DNA from: Gemmatimonadales bacterium UBA2982
Lineage (GTDB): Bacteria; Gemmatimonadota; Gemmatimonadetes; Longimicrobiales; Gaopeijiaceae
Assembly (NCBI GenBank): GCA_002347035.1
Contig: DEAM01000022.1
Span: 28,221 to 92,220, forward strand
DNA length: 64,000 nucleotides
Reading direction: 5' to 3'
Shown here: in pieces, positions 1 through 8,856 of the stretch
Position numbering within the stretch: the stretch's first letter is position 1
Layout: each line of letters begins with the position of its first letter
The notes under the pieces: generated by a model
Told to the model about the DNA's origin: nothing
The model's input: only the letters and a program-made list of their open reading frames with translations
Databases searched by the model: none
Position numbers and translations under genes: made by a program

Positions 1-741
1 AACGAGCTTATCAAAACTTCCGGTTAAATCGCGATAGTCGCAACATAGCAATGTGACCCGGTTATCTAGCCCAGCCGCAGAAATACGCTCTGATGCAAGT
101 AGGTATTGCTGATCGGAAACGGTGGTTGTAGTAACGCGGCAACCGTACCTGGAAGCCGCATGTATCGCAAATCCTCCCCAACCAGTACCGATCTCAACAA
201 TGTGATCGTCCTCAGTCAACGCAAGCTTCTGACAGAGCCGGTCATACTTTGCAATTGAGGCTTCTCTCATCGAACTTTCAGGCCTCTCAAAGACCCCACA
301 TGAGTATGTCATCGTCTCATCCAGGAACTGGGAAAACAATTCGTTTCCCAAGTCGTAGTGAGCAATGATGTTGCGCTTACTACCTCCGCGAGTGTTACGG
401 TTGAGGGCATGTAAGATGAACCGGGCCGGCTGAACCAAACGGGCCCAGCCAGTTTCTAGGCCGTCGAGGACTTCCCGATTACGCAAGAAGATGCGGATCA
501 ATGATGTAAGATCATCAACGTCCCAGAATCCATCCATGAATGCCTCAACCGTACCCACGTGACCACCAAAAGCTAGTGCTCTGAAGAAGCTCTCATCTCG
601 GATAGCCACAGTAGCCGATGGCGTATTACCAGAACCAAAGACATGGGTGTTTCCGTTCTCTTGGACAGTCAGCCGACCTTCCTTCAGGCACCCCAAGCGA
701 GCCATTACAGCTTTTTGAGCCACGCGACCAAGGAGACTCAT
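1..741 (-). CDS. Cyclopropane-fatty-acyl-phospholipid synthase family methyltransferase (3' end outside window)
   Basis: S-adenosylmethionine-dependent methyltransferase of the CFA synthase/mycolic acid cyclase family, expected to modify double bonds of membrane phospholipid acyl chains. Only the first 247 residues are in the window; the gene runs off the left edge. Visible are the family stretch [20 protein letters not shown] near residues 141-160 and the SAM-binding motif [11 protein letters not shown] near 198-208. The ATG overlaps the stop of the DUF1365 gene as ATGA (738-741), so translation is probably coupled. With the upstream FAD protein and DUF1365 it makes a cassette seen in many bacteria. 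Whether the product is a cyclopropane, branched or furan fatty acid cannot be told from this sequence. Confidence 0.9.
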   Translation of the reverse strand, partial: MSLLGRVAQKAVMARLGCLKEGRLTVQENGNTHVFGSGNTPSATVAIRDESFFRALAFGGHVGTVEAFMDGFWDVDDLTSLIRIFLRNREVLDGLETGWARLVQPARFILHALNRNTRGGSKRNIIAHYDLGNELFSQFLDETMTYSCGVFERPESSMREASIAKYDRLCQKLALTEDDHIVEIGTGWGGFAIHAASRYGCRVTTTTVSDQQYLLASERISAAGLDNRVTLLCCDYRDLTGSFDKLV

Positions 742-1496
742 AGCGCTGACTTCTTTGGATGCGTGAAGAAAGGCACCCGCTTCAACCACAGCTGGGCTGC
801 CTGCCAGTAAATCCCGACTGCTACTCGAGCAGTCATCCACGGGTACCTAACTAGTGCATTGGCCAGGCTCTTCGAGTTCAACTCCTCACGCATCAAAATG
901 AGGGAGGCATCGAATATTTTCTCACCGCCCGCAAGATTATCCATGTGCACTGTTAGGCCTTTTCCAGGCACGCCAAACCTCCACTCGTATATGTGATCCA
1001 TCTCCATGAATGGCGAAACATGAAAAGCCTTGCCAAACCGATGGGGAAAATCGGTAGCTACCCCCTCTCGACCAGGACGGAGCGCATACGTATAACGCTC
1101 TCCCCAGGGCGTATTTGTAATCTCAGCCAGTATTACTTCGATTTCAGATCCATCCGCGCTGAGACAGTAGTAGAAGGTCACTGGGTTAAGTATGTAGCCG
1201 AAGTAGCGCAGATGAGTTAAAACACGGACCGGGCCCTCAGGCCGGAACCCAGCAAGTTCTTTTGCTTTTCGGCGAACAGCCTCTGCTAGATCAACTTCTG
1301 GATCACCCAGATAATCACTTCTGCGGAACCACGCCGGTGCTGGTGAACGGGCCGACCAAAACCAATAACGGTCGAAGAGGTTTGGAACCTCATCTAGGTC
1401 GAGGTACAACATGAAAAGCCCGTACCGAAAAGAGTGGACTTCAGGTGCCAGACGCCTGTGCGAAACTGCACCCATATAAAGGCAGCTATTCAACAT
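738..1496 (-). CDS. DUF1365 family protein
   Basis: This 252-residue protein belongs to DUF1365, a family of unknown biochemical role almost always encoded between an FAD/NAD-binding amine-oxidase-like protein and a CFA-synthase-like methyltransferase, as here. The N-terminal stretch with [21 protein letters not shown], and further on [19 protein letters not shown] and [11 protein letters not shown], are typical of the family. No signal peptide is evident. Its start overlaps the end of the FAD protein gene by seven bases and its stop overlaps the methyltransferase start, so the three are co-translated. A role in lipid modification is inferred from context only. Confidence 0.9.
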   Translation of the reverse strand: MLNSCLYMGAVSHRRLAPEVHSFRYGLFMLYLDLDEVPNLFDRYWFWSARSPAPAWFRRSDYLGDPEVDLAEAVRRKAKELAGFRPEGPVRVLTHLRYFGYILNPVTFYYCLSADGSEIEVILAEITNTPWGERYTYALRPGREGVATDFPHRFGKAFHVSPFMEMDHIYEWRFGVPGKGLTVHMDNLAGGEKIFDASLILMREELNSKSLANALVRYPWMTARVAVGIYWQAAQLWLKRVPFFTHPKKSAL

Positions 1497-2719
1497 CTCC
1501 TCTCAATAAAAGCGGCCACTCTATTAGCGCTAAAAATACCATCCTCGTGAAAGCCGTATCCCCAGTACGCCCCACAGTAATGAGTGCGGTTCCTTCCACT
1601 GATCTCCTCATGGCGCTTTTGAGCACTAATGGCCTCCCTTGTGTAAAGCGGGTGGCTGTAGCTGGTCTCATAAAGCACCGCTTTGGGATCAATATCCTGA
1701 GCTGGATTGAGTGTTACGCAGAATGTCTTCGGAGCCCGTAGCGTCTGCAGCAGGTTCATGTTGTAGGTTACTACCGCCGGGGATTCTTCCTGCTCGGCAA
1801 CGTAATAATTCCATGAACCCCAGGCCGCCTTACGATGTGGAAGCACTGACTCGTCAGTGTGCACCACAACCTTATTCATCTGGTAAGTGAGAGACCCTAG
1901 AACCTCGTGCTCCGCATAGGTGGCATCTTCAAGCACATCTAGCGCCTGGTTGGAATGGCAAGCTAGAACTACCTGGTCAAAGGACTCGCCGTTAACAAGG
2001 ACTTGGTCCGCGTTACGACGCACGCTGATGACCGGAGATGAGGTCCGAATCCTATCACGGAACGGACGTATTAGGGCTTCCACATACCGTCTTGAACCGC
2101 CGCAGACCACCCTCCACTCCGGTCGGTCATTTACACTGAGCATTCCGTGGTTTCTGAAGAAATTCACGAAGAACTCTGCCGGCATCTCCAGAACGCGCTG
2201 AGGGGGCATAGACCAGAGTGCTGAACCCATTGGGATTAGGTAGTGCTGAACGAAGTGCGCCGAGTATTTACCCAATTCAATATATTCACCTAGAGACACG
2301 CCTCCGGCTTCCTTTGCGATGGCTTCGTGTGCTTCCCGGTTGAATCGCAAGATGTCCCGAATCATCCGGTAGTGTCCGAGCCTTAAGAGGTTTCGCTTCT
2401 GGACGAAGAGTTGGGAAACCGTGGAACCATTGTACTCTAGTCGACTGCGATCACTACGAACACTGAAGCTCATGTTTGAAGGTTGTGTGGGAACCTCCAA
2501 ATCCTGTAGCAGCCTCGTAAAGAGAGGGTAATTCCGCTCGTTGTATACAATAAACCCTGTGTCGACAGACCACTCACCCGAGTCATCCTCGACACGAAGA
2601 GTGTTTACATGCCCACCAATACGGTCCCGTGCCTCAAATAGTGTAACCTCGTGAAGGGGATACAGTGCCCGGGCGACAAAGAGTCCTGAAATACCACTTC
2701 CCACGATAGCAACCCGCAC
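1490..2719 (-). CDS. NAD(P)/FAD-dependent amine-oxidase-like oxidoreductase
   Basis: Flavoprotein of 409 residues. The N-terminal dinucleotide-binding fingerprint [17 protein letters not shown] is followed by an acidic strand end and the GGHVNT segment (about residues 3-40) typical of the flavin amine oxidase/protoporphyrinogen oxidase superfamily. The C-terminal [11 protein letters not shown] stretch is also characteristic of members next to DUF1365 genes. It is the first gene of the three-gene lipid-modification cassette and starts at a GTG with only a weak ribosome-binding site. By analogy it would oxidise or desaturate an acyl chain in concert with the methyltransferase; the substrate is not deducible here. 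Confidence 0.87.
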   Translation of the reverse strand: MRVAIVGSGISGLFVARALYPLHEVTLFEARDRIGGHVNTLRVEDDSGEWSVDTGFIVYNERNYPLFTRLLQDLEVPTQPSNMSFSVRSDRSRLEYNGSTVSQLFVQKRNLLRLGHYRMIRDILRFNREAHEAIAKEAGGVSLGEYIELGKYSAHFVQHYLIPMGSALWSMPPQRVLEMPAEFFVNFFRNHGMLSVNDRPEWRVVCGGSRRYVEALIRPFRDRIRTSSPVISVRRNADQVLVNGESFDQVVLACHSNQALDVLEDATYAEHEVLGSLTYQMNKVVVHTDESVLPHRKAAWGSWNYYVAEQEESPAVVTYNMNLLQTLRAPKTFCVTLNPAQDIDPKAVLYETSYSHPLYTREAISAQKRHEEISGRNRTHYCGAYWGYGFHEDGIFSANRVAAFIERRC

Positions 2720-2781
2720 AACTTAGGCCGATTCAGAAAGACGTTTTAGGGCCTGCCGCAAGTCGGACACAGCTTTGCCAT

Positions 2782-3738
2782 TCACAAGCTTTCGTAAAAG
2801 TCTGCCATACGCTGGCGTGCAGCTGCACCAGGGAGGCTTCCTCTGCATGCTCCCATATTATCGACTAAGTGTCCTGGGTCGCTCGTAGCGGGAATGGCAA
2901 CCGTCACAGCTGGATGGGAGACGATAAACTTTAGAAAGAACTGACCCCAACTCTCGATATCGTAGTCCGCTGCCCAACCAGGAAGCGAACGACCAGCAAC
3001 ACTCGCGAAGAGGTCGCCACTCGTGAACGGGCGATTTACCATTACTGCCACACCTCGCTCTTGGGCCAGGGGAAGCAGTATTTCCTCTGCATCACGATGG
3101 CCGATCGAGTAATCGAGCTGCACAAAATCTAGCTCGTATAGCCGCAGAGCTGCTTCAACTAAGTCGTATTGGCGCGGGAATGAAGTGGTAATTCCCACGT
3201 ACCGCGCCCTCCCCTGCGACCTCCACTCGCGGACAGCTTCAAGGTGAGAGGCGAGGTATCGATCACTGAGATTTTGGAAATTGTCCCCAAGATTCCATAC
3301 TTGCATTAGATCGATTGTGCGCTTGCCCAATGTATCCGATGATGCATTCATCTGGTCGACTGCAGCCGGCACACCTTCACCCTGCACGTTGACCTTGGTT
3401 GCCAAAAAAAGATCCTCCACTGCATCGATTGTCTGGATCGCTTCACCTACGAACGGCTCAGCCCGTCCGTAGGAGGGCGCCGTGTCAATGACAGTGCCTT
3501 CAAGCTCATGAAAAAGTCGCACAACCTCGAGTGGTTCACGCGCTTCTGATGAAGATGCATCGAGATTGAACGTGCCGGCCGAACCGAGACCGATTACCGG
3601 AACTCGCTCACCGTCTGACGGAATTGCTTTGGTAAGTAATGGCATCTGTTGCTGGCCAAAAAGAGAACGGCTATCGAATAGGGCTGTAGCTCCTATGCCT
3701 GCACCCACCTTGAGCGCATCTCGGCGAGATAGAACCAT
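2782..3738 (-). CDS. Tat-exported aldo/keto reductase family protein
   Basis: Aldo/keto reductase fold protein with a twin-arginine signal: SRRDALKVGAG near the start, a short hydrophobic stretch, then FGQQQ. The TIM-barrel motifs include GLGSAGTFN, DTAPSYGRAE (Asp and Tyr of the catalytic tetrad) and LATKVN (Lys). The start is set at the ATG at 3736-3738 because GGAGG lies six bases upstream; an in-frame TTG six bases earlier abuts that site and is too close. Periplasmic Tat-exported AKRs are common in environmental bacteria and their substrates are mostly unknown. It lies 62 bases upstream of the FAD protein gene on the same strand and may be the first gene of that operon. Confidence 0.85.
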   Translation of the reverse strand: MVLSRRDALKVGAGIGATALFDSRSLFGQQQMPLLTKAIPSDGERVPVIGLGSAGTFNLDASSSEAREPLEVVRLFHELEGTVIDTAPSYGRAEPFVGEAIQTIDAVEDLFLATKVNVQGEGVPAAVDQMNASSDTLGKRTIDLMQVWNLGDNFQNLSDRYLASHLEAVREWRSQGRARYVGITTSFPRQYDLVEAALRLYELDFVQLDYSIGHRDAEEILLPLAQERGVAVMVNRPFTSGDLFASVAGRSLPGWAADYDIESWGQFFLKFIVSHPAVTVAIPATSDPGHLVDNMGACRGSLPGAAARQRMADFYESL

Positions 3739-3872
3739 CTTCAACCTCCGACTTGTTAACTCTTATCTGATTGTGCCTCTATGGCCCCTGAATCTGGGGT
3801 CTCTTTTCTTTGAGCGCGACACTAAAGCCAGTTTTGGTAACTTTATCTGAGCAGTAGGTACACTGCATGCTG

Positions 3873-4253
3873 CTAGCGTACCCGACGCCACTGCAACACC
3901 ACCGTGTAGATTGCGACGTTCAGTAGCATAAGTCCGACAGCAAGTGTCAGCTGGACTTCCTGATCGAGGCCAGTTGGATAGATCACTGAAAGTAGATAGT
4001 GCTCTATGAAGCCTCCCATATACTCACTAGACCCCGCAGCTCGTCTAAGGCGGTTCTCCATAGGAGTCAGCGGGCAGATCCCTCCAGTCAACTCAATCCA
4101 ACTGCCCCACATAAAACAGGGGACATGGATCCAAGGTGCCCACTTCCACCTCAGTGTTAACAGGCCCCCAAATACGACAAAGATTATGAAGACGAAGTGC
4201 CCTGCCACGACCAGTGCAGCAAGGTTGCCATACGTGCTCGGAGACAGACTCAT
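3873..4253 (-). CDS. DUF2784 family membrane protein
   Basis: Small integral membrane protein of about 126 residues with predicted helices near the N-terminus (LAALVVAGHFVFIIFVVFGG) and the C-terminus (LALTVGLM-like segment). The family signature is clear: W...HVPCFMWGSWIELTGGICPLTPMENRLRRAAG followed by GFIEHYLLSVIYPTGL. The function is unknown. I start it at the ATG at 4251-4253, since the family begins just before the first helix; a longer frame reaches 4319 but adds a charged, non-conserved leader and would overlap the divergent phzF-like gene. About 86 bases separate the two divergent starts and must hold both promoters. Confidence 0.85.
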   Translation of the reverse strand: MSLSPSTYGNLAALVVAGHFVFIIFVVFGGLLTLRWKWAPWIHVPCFMWGSWIELTGGICPLTPMENRLRRAAGSSEYMGGFIEHYLLSVIYPTGLDQEVQLTLAVGLMLLNVAIYTVVLQWRRVR

Positions 4254-4339
4254 CCGTAAATCTGTCCCACAGTCTCGCCCCGTGTCTATCCTGCGACTAG
4301 GCTTTCCAGTGGTTGCCATCTCACTGCTTGCCTGAACCC

Positions 4340-5251
4340 ATGCAACTAAACTTTCAGACTCTCGACGTTTTCACGGAAAGGACTTTCGGGGGCAACCCAG
4401 TGGCGGTGTTCCCAGATTCCGCGCACTTACCAACCGACCTCATGCAGCAGATCGCTCGGGAAATGAACCTTTCAGAAACGGTATTCCTCGGTTTTCCAGA
4501 GACCCAAGAAGGCACAGCGCGAGTACGAATTTTCACCCCTGACGTTGAGGTCCCGTTCGCAGGACATCCAACAATTGGTGCAGCAGTCTTCCTCGCAGGC
4601 CTCGTCGCGCAACGGAAAGCAAATAGGGTCACCCTGGTCCTAGAAGAGAAGATAGGACCTGTCCCGGTAGACGTACTTTTTGATGATAAGCATCCCACTT
4701 TTGCTCAGTTCACAACAGCGGTGCTACCCGAGTACAGACCCTCACCTTATTCAGCCACGGAATTAGCAGCCATGGTTGGGCTGGAAAAGTCTGATCTGTG
4801 TCCCAAAGGCCTCGGGCTCGCAATGGTCTCATGCGGACTTCCATTCCACGTAGTCCCGGTCAAGACGGTGGGCGCGGTTCGCAGGGCAATACTGGATACT
4901 GCAAGGTGGAAAGAGCTGCTCTCCGAGAGCTGGGCTCATCACGTCTATCTCGTTTGCCCGGAAGCAGAAGGAAAGGGAGTGGACGTCCGAGTACGGATGT
5001 TCGCTCCTGGCTCAGGGGTGCCCGAAGACCCAGCTACCGGATCGGCAGCAGCAGCACTGGGAGGCTACTTATCAGCAGCTGATGGACATAAGAACGGAAA
5101 ATTGTCCTGGACTGTCGAGCAGGGCCTCGAGCTTGCTCGGCCGAGCAAGCTCTACGTAGAGGTTGATCGTCTTGGCGGAGAGATCACAGCAGTTCGTGTG
5201 GGCGGGCACACCATTGCTGTCAGTCAGGGCACCATGACGGTGCCCGGCTAA
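4340..5251 (+). CDS. PhzF family isomerase
   Basis: Protein of 303 residues with the diaminopimelate-epimerase-like fold of the PhzF phenazine biosynthesis family. Seen directly: FTERTFGGNPVAVF near the start, NLSETVFLGF with the conserved Glu at residue 46, the FAGHPTIGAAVFL segment, and EDPATGSAAAALGGYL in the C-terminal half. Most genomic PhzF homologues are not in phenazine clusters, and no other phz gene is nearby, so a phenazine role is unlikely; isomerase activity on an unknown small molecule is the safe call. The ATG at 4340 gives the usual family N-terminus; an upstream in-frame ATG at 4313 would overlap the divergent gene's leader. Confidence 0.9.
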   Translation: MQLNFQTLDVFTERTFGGNPVAVFPDSAHLPTDLMQQIAREMNLSETVFLGFPETQEGTARVRIFTPDVEVPFAGHPTIGAAVFLAGLVAQRKANRVTLVLEEKIGPVPVDVLFDDKHPTFAQFTTAVLPEYRPSPYSATELAAMVGLEKSDLCPKGLGLAMVSCGLPFHVVPVKTVGAVRRAILDTARWKELLSESWAHHVYLVCPEAEGKGVDVRVRMFAPGSGVPEDPATGSAAAALGGYLSAADGHKNGKLSWTVEQGLELARPSKLYVEVDRLGGEITAVRVGGHTIAVSQGTMTVPG

Positions 5252-5252
5252 C

Positions 5253-6434
5253 GTGTCTGCGCTACTTCGCTCATGGATTCCTTGGAGGGGCCTGGGGCTG
5301 CTTGTTCTTATAGCAGTATGTATCTCGAGCGCCACGCCGCGAATTGTTACCCGTTTGCTTAACCCAACAATCTCAAGTGGACTGCCCCAACCGACTTTGG
5401 AGGCCATCACTTTTCATTCCGAACTCAACGTGGCTGACCTACATACAGACGCTCTCCTCTGGGATTTGGATTTACTGAAACATCGGTCGTCAGGTCACAT
5501 CGATATCCCACGCCTAGAGACAGGTCGCATTGCACTACAGTCGTTCACCGTAGTAACAAAATCCCCATTTGGACAAAACATTCGGCATACGTCTCCTGAC
5601 TCAGACCTCATCACCCTGCTCACTGTCGCACAAGCCTGGCCCGTGCGTACCTGGGGCAATTTGACGGAGCGGGCGCTGCATCAGGCCAAGAAACTCCAAC
5701 GCACAGCAAACAACTCTGGCGGCCGCCTCACCCTCGTGCAGACTCAAAACCAACTGACCGATGTACTAAGACGTCGAGAAGAGGGCGATAATACCATCGG
5801 CGCGATCCTCGGAATTGAGGGTGCCCACGCACTGGAGCGTGATCTGACCCAATTAGAGCGACTCTATAATGCCGGCTTTCGCTCTGTCGGACTCACTCAT
5901 TTCTTCGATAATGAGGTCGGTGGCTCCGCACACGGACTCGATAAGGGGGGACTAACTGCTTTTGGAATGAAAGTTGTCACCCGCATGGAGGAAATCGGTA
6001 TGGCGATTGACCTTGCGCACGCTTCGCCATCCCTGATCAATGATATACTAGGGACCGCAAGCCAACCTGTCCTCATCTCGCACACCGGTGTGAAGGGTAC
6101 CTGTGACAACGAACGCAATGTTGGAGACGAGGCGCTCAGAGGTGTCGCCGTAACCGGAGGACTGGTCGGTATAGGGCTTTGGCCCGAGGCGATTTGCGGG
6201 GACACTGCAGCCGACTGGGTGCAAGCTGTGCAGTACGCAGTGGAGGTTGCGGGGATCGACCATGTCGGCCTCGGGTCGGACTGGGACGGAGCAGTCCCAG
6301 CAATCGTGGATGCAAGCGGAACCATCTACCTGGTGCAAGCACTTCTCGACAACGGTTTTGAGCGCGACGAGGTGCGAAAGATTATGGGTGGCAATGCGAT
6401 TCGGGTGTTCCGACAAACACTACCCGCGCCATAG
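5253..6434 (+). CDS. Membrane-anchored M19 dipeptidase
   Basis: Renal-dipeptidase-type zinc peptidase of peptidase family M19, expected to hydrolyse dipeptides outside the cytoplasmic membrane. An N-terminal hydrophobic segment (about residues 13-27) acts as signal or anchor. Metal and active-site motifs are all present: DLHTD (His64, Asp66), GIEGAH (Glu189), LAHAS (His256), SHTGV (His277) and GSDWDG (Asp343). The length of 393 residues is normal. It starts at GTG one base after the stop of the PhzF gene, so the two are probably co-transcribed. A biological link to PhzF is not obvious. Confidence 0.92.
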   Translation: MSALLRSWIPWRGLGLLVLIAVCISSATPRIVTRLLNPTISSGLPQPTLEAITFHSELNVADLHTDALLWDLDLLKHRSSGHIDIPRLETGRIALQSFTVVTKSPFGQNIRHTSPDSDLITLLTVAQAWPVRTWGNLTERALHQAKKLQRTANNSGGRLTLVQTQNQLTDVLRRREEGDNTIGAILGIEGAHALERDLTQLERLYNAGFRSVGLTHFFDNEVGGSAHGLDKGGLTAFGMKVVTRMEEIGMAIDLAHASPSLINDILGTASQPVLISHTGVKGTCDNERNVGDEALRGVAVTGGLVGIGLWPEAICGDTAADWVQAVQYAVEVAGIDHVGLGSDWDGAVPAIVDASGTIYLVQALLDNGFERDEVRKIMGGNAIRVFRQTLPAP

Positions 6435-6504
6435 GCGGCAGGTGGCACCGTAAACCACTACGACCCAGGGATTATCTTCGAAGACCGTTAACCGGAGCAG
6501 CCTT

Positions 6505-7482
6505 ATGAAGTATCTCCCATCCCTCCTCACAGCAGTGATGCTTTTCGGGGCATGCCAGGCACAGGACCCAGGATCAACACTTCGTGGTGCCCCTAATCCT
6601 GAACCGTGGAATTGGACCGAGGCTCAGGTACGCTCCGCTGTAGAGCAGGTTCGAGCGGGCCGAGACCTCACCCCCGACACGTGGCCTAACGGAGCCCGCG
6701 TTGCAGTACTGCTGTCTTTCGACGTAGACAACGAAACTATAGAGGGCTTGCGTTCTGGTTCAATCTCAGTAGGACCCTTATCAAACGGCGAATACGGATC
6801 ACGTGTTGCATTGCCACGCATCGTTGACTTGCTCGACCAAGAAGACATCCCTGCAAGTTTCTTTTTTCCAGCTTGGAGCTTGAAGCTCGCGCCCCATCAA
6901 GCAGACGTAGTGCAGGCATCTGGCATGCATGAAATTGCTGTGCACGGGTGGATCCACGAGAGCAATTCCATTTTGGATGCAATTACGGAAAGGCGGCTCC
7001 TTAGTCAGGCCGTTGATGCACTCGAGCAACTAACTGGAGTGCGCCCGGTTGGATACCGCGCACCATCTTGGAACTTCAGCCCTAACACCCTTAGCATCAT
7101 TAGAGAGATGGGATTCATTTATGAAAGCTCCCTGATGGCAGATGACCGTCCCTATGAGCTCTTGCAGAATGGGGAGCCGACTGGAGTCGTGGAGCTTCCG
7201 GTGGAATGGATCCTCGATGATGCTCCGCTCTTCAACCCACTCGGGGACCGCTATAGTGCGCCACGCGAAGTGATGCAAGTCTGGATAGATGAGTTTGACA
7301 AGGCTTGGGAGGAGGGCACGATGTTCCTTCTGACGATGCATCCCCACATTAGTGGGCACCGCTCGCGGATCATTGCTCTCGAAGGTCTGATACATCACAT
7401 CAAGACCAAGGGAGAAGTCTGGTTCTCTACCCACGCAGATGCAGCACTCTACGTTCGGGAGTTCGCGGGAATGGATAACTGA
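6505..7482 (+). CDS. Polysaccharide deacetylase family lipoprotein
   Basis: NodB-homology carbohydrate esterase-like protein of 325 residues, exported as a lipoprotein: a hydrophobic N-terminus ends in the lipobox LFGAC with Cys17. The catalytic region shows SFDVDNE (Asp73, Asp75), HGWIHES (His147, His151) and GYRAPSWNFS (about 183-192), followed near the end by TMHPHISGH. These match the PuuE/allantoinase-like branch rather than classic chitin deacetylases. The substrate could be an N-acetylated glycan or an amide-type compound. It follows the dipeptidase by 70 bases in the same direction. Confidence 0.88.
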   Translation: MKYLPSLLTAVMLFGACQAQDPGSTLRGAPNPEPWNWTEAQVRSAVEQVRAGRDLTPDTWPNGARVAVLLSFDVDNETIEGLRSGSISVGPLSNGEYGSRVALPRIVDLLDQEDIPASFFFPAWSLKLAPHQADVVQASGMHEIAVHGWIHESNSILDAITERRLLSQAVDALEQLTGVRPVGYRAPSWNFSPNTLSIIREMGFIYESSLMADDRPYELLQNGEPTGVVELPVEWILDDAPLFNPLGDRYSAPREVMQVWIDEFDKAWEEGTMFLLTMHPHISGHRSRIIALEGLIHHIKTKGEVWFSTHADAALYVREFAGMDN

Positions 7483-7553
7483 AACCAACTTACATGACCC
7501 CTGGACCCATCGTAGCTTTTTATGCAGAAACCCCCAAACCCATCGGAGGCAGC

Positions 7554-8039
7554 ATGTCATCAGGAAGGGTTGAGTGCATTTGGATCAAGCGCTCAGCAAC
7601 TGGCAGGGTAGGTCACCGGAGCGGCGGTGCACTGGACCCCGTTGACGAGGCTTCATTCTTGAGCGGCCAAGGTATAGAAGGAGATGCAAGCTTCGGCCGT
7701 TCAACTAGGCACGTGACGATCATTGAAAAGGAGACTTTCGACCGCGTCAGGAAAATACTCCCCGCCGCGGATCCAGCGATGCGACGGGCCAACCTGATGA
7801 TCAGTGGGATCCGCTTAGAAGAGACACAAGGAAAGATCCTGACTGTGAGCGGCATCCGTATTCTGATCAAAGGAGAGACAGTCACTTGCGACCTAATGGA
7901 TGAGCAGTGCCCAGGACTCGGACAGGCGCTAGACCCCCATTGGGGAGGAGGTGCCCACGGCATTGTCTTAGATGACGGCAGGGTCCGAATTGGTGACGAA
8001 GTCTCACTCTCAGCCGACCCAGACGAACATACTCCTTGA
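7554..8039 (+). CDS. MOSC domain-containing protein
   Basis: Single MOSC domain (Moco sulfurase C-terminal) protein of about 161 residues. Family features are GQGIEGDASFG, RHVTIIEKETFDRV, the middle RANLMISGI stretch, and CDLMDEQCPGLG, in which the first Cys is the conserved MOSC cysteine. Such stand-alone MOSC proteins are thought to carry sulfur or bind molybdenum cofactor. The start is the ATG at 7554 because GGAGG lies four bases upstream and the domain begins right after it; an upstream ATG at 7494 would add about 20 non-conserved residues. Molybdoenzyme maturation genes lie about 20 kb away (26908-28723), but a direct link is only speculation. Confidence 0.88.
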   Translation: MSSGRVECIWIKRSATGRVGHRSGGALDPVDEASFLSGQGIEGDASFGRSTRHVTIIEKETFDRVRKILPAADPAMRRANLMISGIRLEETQGKILTVSGIRILIKGETVTCDLMDEQCPGLGQALDPHWGGGAHGIVLDDGRVRIGDEVSLSADPDEHTP

Positions 8040-8086
8040 GTAGTTGTCTTTAAAAGTTTGGCCAAAGGCCCTTAACAACTCTGAGC

Positions 8087-8776
8087 GTGCAGAATCCAGA
8101 CTTCGATAGGTTGCAAGATCATATCATATCCTGTAGCCAATGTCCTCGACTCGTCGAGTGGCGGGAATACGTAGCCAGAGAAAAGCGAGCCTCTTTTAGC
8201 CAAGAGAATTACTGGGGAAGGCCAGTGCCTGCGTTTGGTGATTGCTCTGCCTCAATCCTGGTGGTTGGCTTGGCACCTGCTGCCCACGGGGCCAACAGGA
8301 CAGGCCGAATGTTCACCGGAGACCGCTCAGGTGACTGGCTCTACCGAGCTCTCTTCCGGCAAGGCCTCGCCAACCAACCGACATCAAGGACCTGTGACGA
8401 TGGCCTTCAGCTTAAGGACGTTCTAATCACAGCTGCCGTCCGTTGTGCTCCCCCAGCCAACAAGCCGACACCCGCTGAGAGAGACGCATGCCGCCACTGG
8501 CTTGAGCGGGAACTGGAGTTCCTGACCAGACTCCGGACCATCGTGACATTGGGAAATTTTGCCTACCTACAAACGCTACGAATACTAGCAAACCGGGGAA
8601 TGGGGATTCCCCGTCCCAAACCCAAGTTCAGTCACGGAGCAGAACTGCATTTGGACGGAGGTCTCACCATAATCGCCAGCTATCATCCAAGTCAGCAGAA
8701 TACCTTTACTGGCAAATTGACTGAGCAGATGTTTGATCAGATTTGGGCTCGAGCCCGAGACCTATCCCGACCATAA
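8087..8776 (+). CDS. Family 5 uracil-DNA glycosylase (UdgB-type)
   Basis: DNA repair glycosylase that excises uracil and other deaminated bases. The iron-sulfur cysteines of this family are visible as C16xxC19, C119 (AVRCAPP) and C134 (DACRHW). Motif A appears as GLAPAAHGANRTGRMFTGDRSG (residues 60-81), with Ala in place of the polar catalytic residue of other UDG families, as is normal for family 5. Motif B is YHPSQQNTFTGKLT (His199). The length of 229 residues is typical. The start is a GTG with no clear Shine-Dalgarno match, so the N-terminal residue is less certain than the identity. Confidence 0.92.
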   Translation: MQNPDFDRLQDHIISCSQCPRLVEWREYVAREKRASFSQENYWGRPVPAFGDCSASILVVGLAPAAHGANRTGRMFTGDRSGDWLYRALFRQGLANQPTSRTCDDGLQLKDVLITAAVRCAPPANKPTPAERDACRHWLERELEFLTRLRTIVTLGNFAYLQTLRILANRGMGIPRPKPKFSHGAELHLDGGLTIIASYHPSQQNTFTGKLTEQMFDQIWARARDLSRP

Positions 8777-8856
8777 GGGGATCCTCCTAGTTGCCGCTTC
8801 GGGACGACCGGCGCAGCTTCTAATCCCAGATAACCCTACCCGAAGCGAGGCTGTAG

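Noticed and set aside
3785..3812. CCCC-N7-GGGG followed by TCTCTTTTCTTT as a plus-strand terminator.
   Set aside because: The stem has only four pairs and no plus-strand gene ends there.
4313..4339. Upstream start for the PhzF gene at 4313.
   Set aside because: It adds nine non-conserved residues and overlaps the divergent gene's upstream frame; the ATG at 4340 gives the usual family N-terminus.
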